Below, piece after piece: positions 1 to 7,659 of a stretch of 64,000 bases of DNA (the first letter of the stretch is position 1; each line of letters starts with the position of its first letter). The stretch is from Ignavibacteria bacterium UBA2360 (GTDB lineage: Bacteria; Bacteroidota; Ignavibacteria; Tepidaquicellales; OLB5), in NCBI GenBank assembly GCA_002344125.1, contig DDTQ01000011.1, positions 948,923 through 1,012,922 on the forward strand. The letters are read 5' to 3'. The notes beneath the pieces were generated by a model, which was not told where the DNA came from, did no database searches, and worked only from the letters and a program-made list of their open reading frames with translations. Both the position numbers and the translations under genes were made by a program.

Positions 1-923
1 CCGAGGTAAAACCTGTTTTCGAAATTTGATCCCTTAATGAAAGGCGTAAGTTCATTTTTTTTGTTCAAAGTTATATCAGCAGAAAAGTTTACTTTGCTGC
101 CGTTGTATTCTTGCTGGTTTAGTTTAGCGCTGGAAATTATAGGAATCTTTGACATGTTTCTTTCGCTTTCGAGTTTTTTTGCTTTGCTGTAAATTTCTCC
201 CTCTTTATAGGATATTTCTTCAGCAGGCAGCTCTGTTCTTACTCCGTATTCGTTATCTTTTATGTTAATTTTGGTGTTACCAAAATAATAGAGTGTATCT
301 GCTCCCGCAAGGTTCAGCGTTACTTTGACAGTGTTTTCCTGTTTGTTACGTGAAATCACTGTTCCTGAATCGAGCGTATATCGCGCATTCATGAATCCGT
401 TGTTCTGTAATGTATCGAGAATTTCGTTTCCGTATTGTAAAATAAATACCTTGCTGTAGTTATCTCCTCTTTTAATAGTCTTGATCTTTCTGATCTTGCT
501 TAGAGTTTCGGGAGGAATGTTTTCCAGGCCGTTGACACTTACCGAATCTACTATGTAGCGTTTATTTTCGGTTATTTTAAAGATTATTGATGCTTCGGAA
601 TCTTCACGATCAACTCTTATGGTAGTATCAACTGTAATATCAAAAAAACCATTATCAAAATAGAATTTTTTTAGTTTCTGAATATCGCCCTCAACAAGTT
701 TCAGGGTGAATACACTGCTTTTGGATAGAGCAATGGCATCTTTTAGTTGACTCTCTTCAAAGGTTTGTTTACCTGTAAATGAAAATTCAATTTCATCAAC
801 TTCAAGTATTTCCTGGGTATAGGTTGATTGCGGATAAATAGAAATAAGGAAGACAAACAGTATTATTGTTTTCCTTATTAACCTGTTTCCGCAGTATGTA
901 ATGTATTTTTTATCCCTTCGCAT
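1..923 (-). CDS. Omp85/POTRA outer-membrane protein, 3' end cut by the window
   Basis: The reading frame is open from an ATG at 923 to the window edge, giving about 307 N-terminal residues. A hydrophobic signal segment (IILFVFLISIYP) is followed by repeated short beta-alpha-beta units with phrases such as 'FYFDNGFFDITVD', 'VSVNGLENIPPETL' and 'LQNNGFMNARY', which look like POTRA repeats of BamA/TamA/FtsQ-type proteins. The C-terminal barrel would lie outside the window. The ATG is one base past the stop codon of the LigD polymerase gene, so the two are probably co-transcribed. It could be a BamA/TamA paralog or another surface-antigen family member; POTRA assignment is by eye, with no alignment. 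Confidence 0.6.
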   Translation of the reverse strand, partial: MRRDKKYITYCGNRLIRKTIILFVFLISIYPQSTYTQEILEVDEIEFSFTGKQTFEESQLKDAIALSKSSVFTLKLVEGDIQKLKKFYFDNGFFDITVDTTIRVDREDSEASIIFKITENKRYIVDSVSVNGLENIPPETLSKIRKIKTIKRGDNYSKVFILQYGNEILDTLQNNGFMNARYTLDSGTVISRNKQENTVKVTLNLAGADTLYYFGNTKINIKDNEYGVRTELPAEEISYKEGEIYSKAKKLESERNMSKIPIISSAKLNQQEYNGSKVNFSADITLNKKNELTPFIKGSNFENRFYL

Positions 924-924
924 C

Positions 925-1830
925 TTACTGTACACCCAGATTTTTAAGACAGTTCTCAATATTTATTCCTTTACCAAGAACTCCTTTAAACAGATCTCCC
1001 TTTTTCTTTAACCTGTTAAATATATTCTTCATCGTGAATTCTTCGGGTGCTTCAATTGAACTTAGCTCTTTCCATTCAAGAGGCGTGGATACCGGTGCTT
1101 TAGCCCTTGGCCTAACGCTGTATGGCGCTGCCAAAGTCTGACCGGTCCTGTTCTGCAGGTAATCGATATATACTTTCCTCTTGCGTTTTGCCGGTGATCT
1201 TTCAATGCTGGTAAAATCAGGTACAAGCTCATTTGTAAGTTCTGCAATAACGTGCGCGAATTCCCGCGCAATTTCGAAATCATACTTTTTGTTTAAGGGT
1301 ATGTAAATATGTACACCTGTTGCGCCGGAAGTCTTGCAATAACCTTTGGCCTTAGCTTTATCGAGTACTTCTTTTACGGCAAATGCAGTTTCCACTACTT
1401 TTTTGAACGAAATATTTAGAGGATCAAGATCAATCGCCAGATAATCAGGGTTATTGATCTTTTTTATTGTTGAAAACCAGGGATTGATCTCTATACACCC
1501 AAGGTTTACCATGTAAAGCAGAGAAGCTTCATCGGTACACACATAATAATTTATGTTCTCATCGTTTGATTCAGAATACACTTCTTCAGTTGTGACCCAA
1601 TCTGCTACTTTATCTTTTACATCCTTCTGGTAAAAACTTTTGCCGTTTATACCGTTTGGAAACCTGTTTAATGAGTGGGGCCTGTTTTTAATGTATGGCA
1701 TAATGTATTTTGAAACCAGGTGATAGTATTCAATAAGTTCACCTTTGGAATACTTTTCCTTTGGCCAATAGATCTTCTGCAGATTGGTTAATTCAACAGT
1801 TTTGCCCTTAATTTTTACGGCTTTATCCAT
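925..1830 (-). CDS. ligD: LigD polymerase domain (NHEJ primase-polymerase), stand-alone
   Basis: This 301-aa protein matches the polymerase (PolDom, archaeo-eukaryotic primase fold) module of bacterial ligase D. Visible signatures are an N-terminal 'LTNLQKIYWP' segment, 'NRFPNGINGKSFYQKD', the catalytic Asp pair in 'LAIDLDP', 'GATGVHIYIPL', and the C-terminal 'LAAPYSVRPRAKAPVSTPLEW'. In NHEJ this module adds nucleotides at broken ends held by Ku. Its start overlaps the end of the ligase gene by 8 bp, suggesting translational coupling. In most bacteria this is a domain of one long LigD; here it is a separate gene in the third position of a PE-LIG-POL order. Confidence 0.93.
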   Translation of the reverse strand: MDKAVKIKGKTVELTNLQKIYWPKEKYSKGELIEYYHLVSKYIMPYIKNRPHSLNRFPNGINGKSFYQKDVKDKVADWVTTEEVYSESNDENINYYVCTDEASLLYMVNLGCIEINPWFSTIKKINNPDYLAIDLDPLNISFKKVVETAFAVKEVLDKAKAKGYCKTSGATGVHIYIPLNKKYDFEIAREFAHVIAELTNELVPDFTSIERSPAKRKRKVYIDYLQNRTGQTLAAPYSVRPRAKAPVSTPLEWKELSSIEAPEEFTMKNIFNRLKKKGDLFKGVLGKGINIENCLKNLGVQ

Positions 1831-2842
1831 GTTTTATTTTATTTGTTATTCCCGGAAATTGAGACACAAAAGTTACTTCTTCAGCTTCTTTATCATCCCG
1901 CATTCTTAGAAATACAGGATGCCTTAAGATCCCGTCTTTTGTCAATTGAGAGAATTTTACTTCGCACACTAAGCGCGGTTTTAGCCATGTTACCGGGGCA
2001 TTAGGCTTTGGTGGATTGGTGAATGGACTCTTAGCGGCCGAATACTTTTTCAATGTGCTGAAGATTTTTTGCTGAATAGAAAAGTTGAAACCGGTACCGG
2101 TGTGACCAATGTAAGTAAGTTTGCCGGCATTAAATACGCCTAATATCAAAGCTCCAAAATATTTGCGGCTGCCCCGTGGTTCAGTATAACCGCAAATTAC
2201 CGCATCTATAGTATGTTCGGTCTTTATTTTTAGCCAACTCTGCGACCGGGTATTTTCGTAATACCGGCTATCTGCTTTCTTTGCGATAATACCTTCAATG
2301 TTCAGCTTTGTTACTTCCTTGAACAGTTCCACGCCGCTTTCAGCAATATGCTCACAATATAAAATATTATCTAAGCCTGGTATCAGCTCTTTTAGCAGTT
2401 CTTTTCTTTGTGTTACCGGCAGAAGTTCGGTGCTGTATCCGTTAAGCCAAAGCAGATCAAACACATAGTAAACTATGTTTCCTTGGCCTGTTTTATGGTG
2501 GTTTTGTATCTGTTGGAAGCTGGGCCTGTTACTTTCGTCAATTGCAACGGCTTCGCCGTCGATTACAAAGTCACCTTTTATCTTTTTAAGCGATCTTGTT
2601 ATACCGGGAAATAGATTATCAAATGAATTTAGATTCCGTGAATTCAGCGAAGTGGTATTTTTTCTCTTTTTAGAAATCACCCTGTAACCATCCCACTTAA
2701 TTTCAAAGATCCACTCTTTGCTGTTGAATGGCTTATCATAAAGAGTCGCCAGCATTGGTCTAATATTTTCCGGAAAGGGAGTTTTTGTAAGCCTATTTAG
2801 TATTTGATTTTTTCCTGCCATTAGCTTTCCGTAACATTTCAA
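1823..2842 (-). CDS. ligD: LigD ATP-dependent DNA ligase domain, stand-alone
   Basis: This 339-aa protein is the nucleotidyltransferase plus OB-fold ligase module of LigD. The adenylated lysine lies in 'FEIKWDGYR' (K49 from this start), followed by 'VIDGEAVA' (motif III), 'IEGIIAKKAD' (motif IV) and 'SWLKIK' (motif V). It seals NHEJ ends. The annotated start overlaps the phosphoesterase gene by 50 bp; a second ATG 21 bp inside (2821) gives a more typical 'MAGKNQ' start and still overlaps. The three reading frames are distinct, so this is either a genuine three-gene split or two frameshifts; each piece has its own plausible start and an intact domain, which favours a real split. Confidence 0.92.
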   Translation of the reverse strand: MKCYGKLMAGKNQILNRLTKTPFPENIRPMLATLYDKPFNSKEWIFEIKWDGYRVISKKRKNTTSLNSRNLNSFDNLFPGITRSLKKIKGDFVIDGEAVAIDESNRPSFQQIQNHHKTGQGNIVYYVFDLLWLNGYSTELLPVTQRKELLKELIPGLDNILYCEHIAESGVELFKEVTKLNIEGIIAKKADSRYYENTRSQSWLKIKTEHTIDAVICGYTEPRGSRKYFGALILGVFNAGKLTYIGHTGTGFNFSIQQKIFSTLKKYSAAKSPFTNPPKPNAPVTWLKPRLVCEVKFSQLTKDGILRHPVFLRMRDDKEAEEVTFVSQFPGITNKIKHG

Positions 2843-3395
2843 TAGTTTTTCCGCTTATAACAGACTTGTTCTTTGTAAGTATATCCTTTTCAACGGCATA
2901 TTCATCCTGCTTCTTAATCAATAACCATGATCTGTCATCTTTCTTCATGTTTACAAGCGCAAACTCGCCCTTCAATTTTTTCCCGAGAAGTACCAGCTTT
3001 AGATCTCCCTTTTTGAGGGCTTTTCTAAGCAGTTTTTCATTTTCCTTTTTATCGCCTCCACCGTTTGCCGGAAGGTAAACGCCGCTATCCCAAACTATTA
3101 CTTCACCAGCCCCATAATTACCTTTTGGTATAGTGCCTTCAAAATCCCTGTAATCAAACGGGTGGTCTTCTACCATCATTGCAAGTCTTTTATCCGCGGG
3201 ATTCATTGAAGGTCCCTTAGGTACTGCCCAGCTTTTGAGCACTCCTGCAAGCTCAAGCCTGAAATCATAATGTAAGTGGCTTGCGTCATGTTTCTGAACT
3301 ACGAAAATAAGATTACTGCCGGCGGTTTTCCCTTTACCGGCCGGCTCTGTTGTTTCCTTGAAGTTTCTCTTTTTTCTGTAATTGCTCAGGCTCAT
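2793..3395 (-). CDS. ligD: LigD 3'-phosphoesterase domain, stand-alone
   Basis: This 200-aa protein is the LigD 3'-phosphoesterase (PE) module, which trims 3'-phosphate or ribonucleotide ends before ligation. The signature 'FVVQKHDASHLHYDFRLELAG' region carries the conserved His, His, Asp and Arg, followed by 'SWAVPKGPS', 'VEDHPFDYRDFEGTIP' and 'GNYGAGEVIVWD'. The C-terminal roughly 70 residues are Lys-rich and probably a tail. It is 14 bp downstream of ku and overlaps the ligase gene. Gene order PE, LIG, POL reproduces the domain order of Pseudomonas-type LigD (the mycobacterial order is POL-PE-LIG). Confidence 0.92.
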   Translation of the reverse strand: MSLSNYRKKRNFKETTEPAGKGKTAGSNLIFVVQKHDASHLHYDFRLELAGVLKSWAVPKGPSMNPADKRLAMMVEDHPFDYRDFEGTIPKGNYGAGEVIVWDSGVYLPANGGGDKKENEKLLRKALKKGDLKLVLLGKKLKGEFALVNMKKDDRSWLLIKKQDEYAVEKDILTKNKSVISGKTIEMLRKANGRKKSNTK

Positions 3396-3409
3396 ATTTC
3401 AATCAGAGG

Positions 3410-4180
3410 TCAGGCTGCTTTATTTTTCATGCTCTGTTTAAGAAGCTTCATTAAATTACCGGCGGAACTTGGTTTTGGCTCTTTACCTTTAGGTTTCACC
3501 TTTTGACCCTTTGCTTTCTTTGTAATTATCTTTTTAAGCTCATCAACATAAGTATCCTTGTATTCTTTTGGATTGAACTTTTTGCTTAACTGCTTCACAA
3601 GATCGATGGCCATTTCAATTTCCTTTTTAGTAACCTGCTTTGATGTTGGAATTGAAAGATCCGCAGTGTTCCTTATCTCATCAAAATATCTTATTTGGTT
3701 AAAGATAATTACATCGTCAAATATTCTTAACAAACCAATGTGCTCCCGGTTTTTAAGTACGAACCTGCCAATACCTGCCTTCTTTGTTTGTTTAATTGCT
3801 TCGCGGAGCAAAGCATATGATTTTGTACCTGATCTGTCTGGCTCGAGAAAATATGGCTTCTCAAAATAGACCGGGTCTATTTCCTTTTCATTTACAAAAT
3901 GCATTATATCTATTGTGTGAGATTTTTCAACACTTGCGTTTTCAAAATCTTTATCTGTTAACACAACATAATCACCCTCTTTATACTTGTAACCCTTAAC
4001 TATATCTTCGTAGGGAATTTCCTTGCCGTCATCACGGCACACACGGGCAAATCTTACCTGGCAAAGGTCACCCTTGCGGAGCATATCCAGATCAAGTGTA
4101 TGGCTTTGTGAAGCTGAGTATAATTTTACCGGAATGTTCACGAGCCCGAAACTTATGGAGCCTTTCCAAAGTGCTTTCAT
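3410..4180 (-). CDS. ku: Ku, NHEJ end-binding protein
   Basis: The 256-aa protein is bacterial Ku. It begins 'MKALWKGSISFGLVNIPVKLYSA', contains the core 'CRDDGKEIPYEDIVKGYKYKEGDYVVLTDKDFE' and 'KPYFLEPDRSGTKSYALLREAI', and ends in a Lys-rich tail, the region that usually contacts LigD and DNA. Length is in the usual range (250-300 aa). Homodimeric Ku rings bind double-strand ends and recruit LigD, whose three modules follow immediately. It lies 4 bp after the FAD/Rieske gene, inside the same minus-strand run. Confidence 0.96.
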   Translation of the reverse strand: MKALWKGSISFGLVNIPVKLYSASQSHTLDLDMLRKGDLCQVRFARVCRDDGKEIPYEDIVKGYKYKEGDYVVLTDKDFENASVEKSHTIDIMHFVNEKEIDPVYFEKPYFLEPDRSGTKSYALLREAIKQTKKAGIGRFVLKNREHIGLLRIFDDVIIFNQIRYFDEIRNTADLSIPTSKQVTKKEIEMAIDLVKQLSKKFNPKEYKDTYVDELKKIITKKAKGQKVKPKGKEPKPSSAGNLMKLLKQSMKNKAA

Positions 4181-4184
4181 TAGA

Positions 4185-5702
4185 TCAATCTATTGGTTTC
4201 AGGTCTGCCAAGGCAGGACCGTTAATTACTTTGCCTGTTGCTTCGAAGCGGGAACCGTGGCAGGGGCAATCCCAGGTGCTTTCTGTCTTGTTCCATTCCA
4301 CCACGCATTTCAGATGAGGGCACAATGCTGAAAATTTATGGATCTTTCCCTTGTTATCTCTGTAAACCGCGGCTTTATCTTTCCCGAAACTCATTATGGC
4401 TCCGGTACCAATTGGAATTTCTTTCTCTTCACCATATTCAGGCGGAGTTATCAGATCAATATACTGCACTGCAGTATTGAAACCCTCTTTAATGAATTCA
4501 GGGGCGGCTTTTAAAGTGATCCTTTTGGGATCATAAAGTTCGGCCCATTTGTTTTTTCTTCCATTTATGAGGTCATCAAGTAAAATTGCCGCGTATGAAG
4601 CGTGGGTTATACCCATACCTGAATCACCGGTGGCTATATAAACATGTTCGGGATTTTCAGGATCTTTGCCGATAAAACTCAAACCGTCAAATGGCTCCAA
4701 CACTTGACCGGACCACTTGTATTCTACATGTTCTGCCATTGGGAATCTTTCGGTCGTCCATTTGATCAGATTGTTAAACCTGTGTTCAGTGTCATCATCC
4801 TGGCCGGTTTTGTGGTCTTCGCCGCCTACAATTAAAATATCATCCTTTTGCTGCTTATAGATCCTTACATAGTGGTAAGGATCTTCATTATCCCAATATA
4901 GCGCATGGGGGATTGAATCTTTTGGTATCCTTACTCCTATCACATAGGTCCTGTATGCAGATTGTTTCGTGTGAATGGCTAAATAATCACTTACAGGGCT
5001 GTTGGTAGCAATTACTATATCACTTGCTGTAATAGTAATTTTGTCTTTTGTTTCAGCAATTGCCCGCTTGCCATCTGTGATCTTGTTAATATGGGTTTGT
5101 GTATATATTCTGCCGCCCATATCAATCACTGCTTTTGCAATTCCGCTGAGATATTTCAGCATATGAAATTCTGCCTGGTTGGGGAATTCAAGACAAGGAT
5201 AGTCTCCCAGCTTATCATAAGGCGGCTCCGCTGCTATGTTTACAGTGATTCCTGCTTTCATGCAGGCATTGTACTCTGTTTCCAATATCCCCGCGTTTTC
5301 ATCCGGTTTGAATATCAAATAACCATTTAACCGCGTGAAATCACATTCTATATTATTTTCATTTATAATTTTCTCAATTAGATCTATTCCCGCAGTTTGG
5401 CTTTCTGCGGCCAGGCGGGCTGCTTCTTCTCCATGCAGTCTTTCTAAGATATAGTATCTGTCATCAATTACATTTGTGATATGCGCCGTAGTTCGTGAAG
5501 ACTCTCCGCCCGCAATATTTCCATCATCAACTATAACTACTTTCTTTCCTGAACGAAGCAGCAAATAAGCTGCTGTCAAACCGGTTATACCTGCGCCAAT
5601 GATGCATACATCGCACTCGGTGTTGCCGGTTAACATAGAAAATTTGGGGACATCAAATGTCCCCATCCAAATTGATTCTGTCCTTCCTGATTCAGGTTTC
5701 AT
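4185..5702 (-). CDS. FAD-dependent oxidoreductase with C-terminal Rieske [2Fe-2S] domain
   Basis: This 505-aa protein has an N-terminal FAD-binding DAO fold ('CDVCIIGAGITGLTAAYLLL', GxGxxG, with an acidic residue at the end of the second strand in 'VVIVDD') and a C-terminal Rieske domain with both ligand boxes, 'CPHLKC' and 'CPCHGSRF'. This DAO-Rieske architecture is widespread but its substrate is mostly unknown. No signal peptide is visible, so it is probably cytosolic. It is packed between a tiny membrane protein and ku, so it is likely part of the stress/NHEJ operon. No specific reaction can be assigned. Confidence 0.88.
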   Translation of the reverse strand: MKPESGRTESIWMGTFDVPKFSMLTGNTECDVCIIGAGITGLTAAYLLLRSGKKVVIVDDGNIAGGESSRTTAHITNVIDDRYYILERLHGEEAARLAAESQTAGIDLIEKIINENNIECDFTRLNGYLIFKPDENAGILETEYNACMKAGITVNIAAEPPYDKLGDYPCLEFPNQAEFHMLKYLSGIAKAVIDMGGRIYTQTHINKITDGKRAIAETKDKITITASDIVIATNSPVSDYLAIHTKQSAYRTYVIGVRIPKDSIPHALYWDNEDPYHYVRIYKQQKDDILIVGGEDHKTGQDDDTEHRFNNLIKWTTERFPMAEHVEYKWSGQVLEPFDGLSFIGKDPENPEHVYIATGDSGMGITHASYAAILLDDLINGRKNKWAELYDPKRITLKAAPEFIKEGFNTAVQYIDLITPPEYGEEKEIPIGTGAIMSFGKDKAAVYRDNKGKIHKFSALCPHLKCVVEWNKTESTWDCPCHGSRFEATGKVINGPALADLKPID

Positions 5703-5714
5703 AGTTCAGCTCAC

Positions 5715-5867
5715 CTATGCAACAGGGTTTCTGCCCTGGATTAATCTTATAAGCACCGCTACAACTGCCAGCACTATCAAAATGTGTATGAAGCCGCCCA
5801 TCGTATAGGAACTTACCATCCCTAATAACCAAAGCACAAGTAATATTAACGCAATTGTCCAAAGCAT
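5715..5867 (-). CDS. 50-aa lmo0937-like small membrane protein
   Basis: A short gene with a good ribosome binding site (AGGAGA, 7 bp before the ATG at 5867). The product, starting MLWTIALILLVLWLLG and ending RLIQGRNPVA, has two hydrophobic segments joined by 'MVSSYTMGGFIH'. That layout matches the lmo0937 family of roughly 50-aa two-helix membrane proteins common in stress or general-response regions of many bacteria. It sits 12 bp before the FAD/Rieske gene. A longer frame across this interval (5692-5934) is a shadow. Its function is unknown. Confidence 0.8.
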   Translation of the reverse strand: MLWTIALILLVLWLLGMVSSYTMGGFIHILIVLAVVAVLIRLIQGRNPVA

Positions 5868-5908
5868 GATCGTTTCTCCTTTTTTTAATGTGTGATTGAA
5901 ATTTATAC

Positions 5909-6739
5909 TTATTGTTTGCCGCTTTTACCTTCATTCTTTATTTCAGGAACCGGGGTTACCGTTACAACTGCCGGGTTTGAAACATCACCAAACAAGCCCG
6001 TTTCACCTGATGCCAATCTCCATTGTAGTGTGTACGTACCCGGTGAATACGGAACTACATCAAAGTTAAATACTTTTGAACCGCCGGGCGAAATTGTTTC
6101 ATCTAGACTCACGGAATAGCTGTTCCAAAAATTCCCCGTTAACGGATTTCCTGCTGCATCCAGCATTATTAACCTGTAATTACCTTTATCCCAGCTTGTT
6201 TTGCCGGTATTGGTATAGCTTACCATAACTTTATAAAACTTCCCGGCTTCCATCTCTGAAGGAACTGTTTGCTCAACAAATGCGCTGCTGTTAAGAGCGT
6301 CATTAAAGCCCACTTCATTGTTCACAGAAATTTCAAGGATTTTACTTACATCGCCAAATACACCGGCGGAATTTGTAAGCTGCGCACTGATTTTATATAC
6401 TCCTGCAGTGGAGGGAGCCGTAACTGTGATCTCGAATGTTGCGGTGTTTTCTGATTCAATGGTCTTGGTAAGATCAAGTTCTGAAACTGCCCATACGGGT
6501 GATTTCGAATCCTCGTTGGAAAAAAGTTTTAATCTTACTTCGCCTGGTACCCACGATACTGTGCCGGAATTCTGAAAGGTAACAATTAAATTGTATTTCT
6601 GCCCGGGAATCATTCTATCCGGGATCGATTGGTTAACAAATTTTGAATCATAACCTGTTGAGGTTTGTGATTTGATGTTAACTGTAAGTAGCTGGAGTGT
6701 AATTAAGGCCGGTAATATAGATACGAGTATTGCTTTCAT
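5909..6739 (-). CDS. Secreted protein with two NBR1-like Ig domains
   Basis: A 276-aa protein with an N-terminal signal peptide (ends near 'TVNIKSQ') and two tandem repeats of about 115 residues (about 30-140 and 150-262). Each carries 'M..G..Y...V.(F/Y).N.G..SW..G..RL' and a later 'T(A)GVY.....L....G.FGDVS', the layout of the NBR1 four-tryptophan (FW) Ig-like domain found in extracellular bacterial proteins. It probably acts outside the inner membrane as a binding or adhesive domain; its ligand is unknown. It is the first gene of the minus-strand run and sits behind a putative sigma-54 promoter. Confidence 0.78.
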   Translation of the reverse strand: MKAILVSILPALITLQLLTVNIKSQTSTGYDSKFVNQSIPDRMIPGQKYNLIVTFQNSGTVSWVPGEVRLKLFSNEDSKSPVWAVSELDLTKTIESENTATFEITVTAPSTAGVYKISAQLTNSAGVFGDVSKILEISVNNEVGFNDALNSSAFVEQTVPSEMEAGKFYKVMVSYTNTGKTSWDKGNYRLIMLDAAGNPLTGNFWNSYSVSLDETISPGGSKVFNFDVVPYSPGTYTLQWRLASGETGLFGDVSNPAVVTVTPVPEIKNEGKSGKQ

Positions 6740-6773
6740 TATTTGTAAATTCTCCTTTCATTATAGAGTAAGT

Positions 6774-6789
6774 ATCAATTACCGTGCCA
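6774..6789 (-). promoter_or_regulatory. Putative sigma-54 promoter, minus strand
   Basis: Read on the minus strand the site is TGGCACGGTAATTGAT: a perfect -24 half (TGGCACG) and a -12 half with TTGA in place of TTGC, at the correct 5-bp interval. It lies about 35 bp upstream of the NBR1-like gene. The imperfect -12 makes it weaker than the partner site on the other strand. Confidence 0.5.
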
Positions 6790-6848
6790 ATGTTCTAAAA
6801 TTTAGTTTAGCATAATGCAAACAAAAAACAACAAAATTACTTCATTTC

Positions 6849-6877
6849 TTGACAGATCAACTGGAATGTTCTGTCAA
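6849..6877. promoter_or_regulatory. Dyad operator between two sigma-54-like promoters
   Basis: Perfect 8-bp arms TTGACAGA and TCTGTCAA are separated by 13 bp. The centre (about 6863) is 80-85 bp from both sigma-54-like promoters, the usual distance for an enhancer-binding-protein site. A second, shorter dyad (ATACCA...TGGTAT) lies at about 6885-6912. Confidence 0.5.
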
Positions 6878-6937
6878 TAATGTCATACCAGTTAATTATT
6901 CTTAGTGGTATTTAAGCAAATTTCAGAGCTTAAGAAA

Positions 6938-6953
6938 TGGCACAGAAATTGCT
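6938..6953 (+). promoter_or_regulatory. Sigma-54 (RpoN) promoter, plus strand
   Basis: TGGCACAGAAATTGCT matches the -24/-12 consensus TGGCAC-N5-TTGCW exactly, with the invariant GG and GC at the required spacing. It is about 38 bp upstream of the ATG at 6992, which also has a strong AGGAGG ribosome binding site. Confidence 0.75.
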
Positions 6954-6991
6954 GTTAACTAATCATAAATATAATTTAGGAGGATAGAACC

Positions 6992-7405
6992 ATGAAATAT
7001 TTATTGGCAATTATATTAAGTGTAACGATCTCTTATTCACAAAGCGTATACGGCAGCAGTTCAGGGAACGTGCTGAGTTTTTCAACAATCGTAAAATCGC
7101 CGGTATTGAAAAGCTTGAAAGTGGATCTCAATTCCGATGGTCATTCCGAAAACCTGAAAGGCGAAAGTATAATTGTTTTGGGTGAAAATGAAGTTTGGGT
7201 AAAAAATACCGAACTTGTTTCTGAGAGCGGTGATAAATATTTTTTTGGCAATAAGCTGAAGAAAAATGAAACTAATCTGGTAAGGCAGGTTTCAGCGGAA
7301 TATGGATATATTTTGGTATATGGAGAAGGTAACGGCGAGGTATTGGTTTACTTAGCCGGATCAAATGGTGAAAAAGATTCTGATGCTTTTTCAATAGAAT
7401 TGTAA
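6992..7405 (+). CDS. Small secreted protein, sigma-54-controlled, function unknown
   Basis: This 137-aa protein starts with a signal peptide (cleavage near 'VYGSSSG') and then has a predicted all-beta region with repeated Gly/Asn/Ser turns ('LKVDLNSDGHSENLKGESIIVLGENEVWVKNTELV'). No known domain is recognised. The ATG is preceded by AGGAGG and a consensus sigma-54 promoter. It is followed directly by a terminator, so it is monocistronic. Its shared upstream region with the NBR1/NHEJ run suggests joint induction by one enhancer-binding protein (inference). Confidence 0.75.
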   Translation: MKYLLAIILSVTISYSQSVYGSSSGNVLSFSTIVKSPVLKSLKVDLNSDGHSENLKGESIIVLGENEVWVKNTELVSESGDKYFFGNKLKKNETNLVRQVSAEYGYILVYGEGNGEVLVYLAGSNGEKDSDAFSIEL

Positions 7406-7427
7406 TTAACATATTTTTATTTCAATA

Positions 7428-7463
7428 AAAAGGCTGTTACTCAATGGAGTGACAGCCTTTTTT
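7428..7463 (+). terminator. Rho-independent terminator
   Basis: Stem AAAGGCTGTTAC / GTGACAGCCTTT (one G-T pair) with an 8-base loop, followed by a run of T, 20-odd bases after the stop at 7405. Confidence 0.85.
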
Positions 7464-7615
7464 CTCGAATTTTATAAAATCCTTTGCATTTTAAAACCCA
7501 AGAAATGTATTATTTTCCTTTCTTTATTAAGAAAAGAGGTAAAAACAAAACTAATAATTGTCACTTAGCATTCTCTCTTAATTCCAAGCCCTTGTTTATA
7601 AATATATTTATTATT

Positions 7616-7633
7616 GGGAATTCCCTATATTTG
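7616..7633 (+). promoter_or_regulatory. FCB-type promoter with a 10-bp palindrome in its spacer
   Basis: A TATATTTG -7 box (7626-7633) lies 26 bp upstream of the ATG at 7660. The perfect palindrome GGGAATTCCC (7616-7625) abuts the -7 box, a position suited to a repressor operator. Confidence 0.5.
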
Positions 7634-7659
7634 CACTATTTGCAAAAAGGGGGAATACA

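Noticed and set aside
5692..5934. An 80-aa minus-strand frame ahead of the FAD/Rieske gene
   Set aside because: It overlaps, out of frame, the real 50-aa membrane protein and its ribosome binding site.
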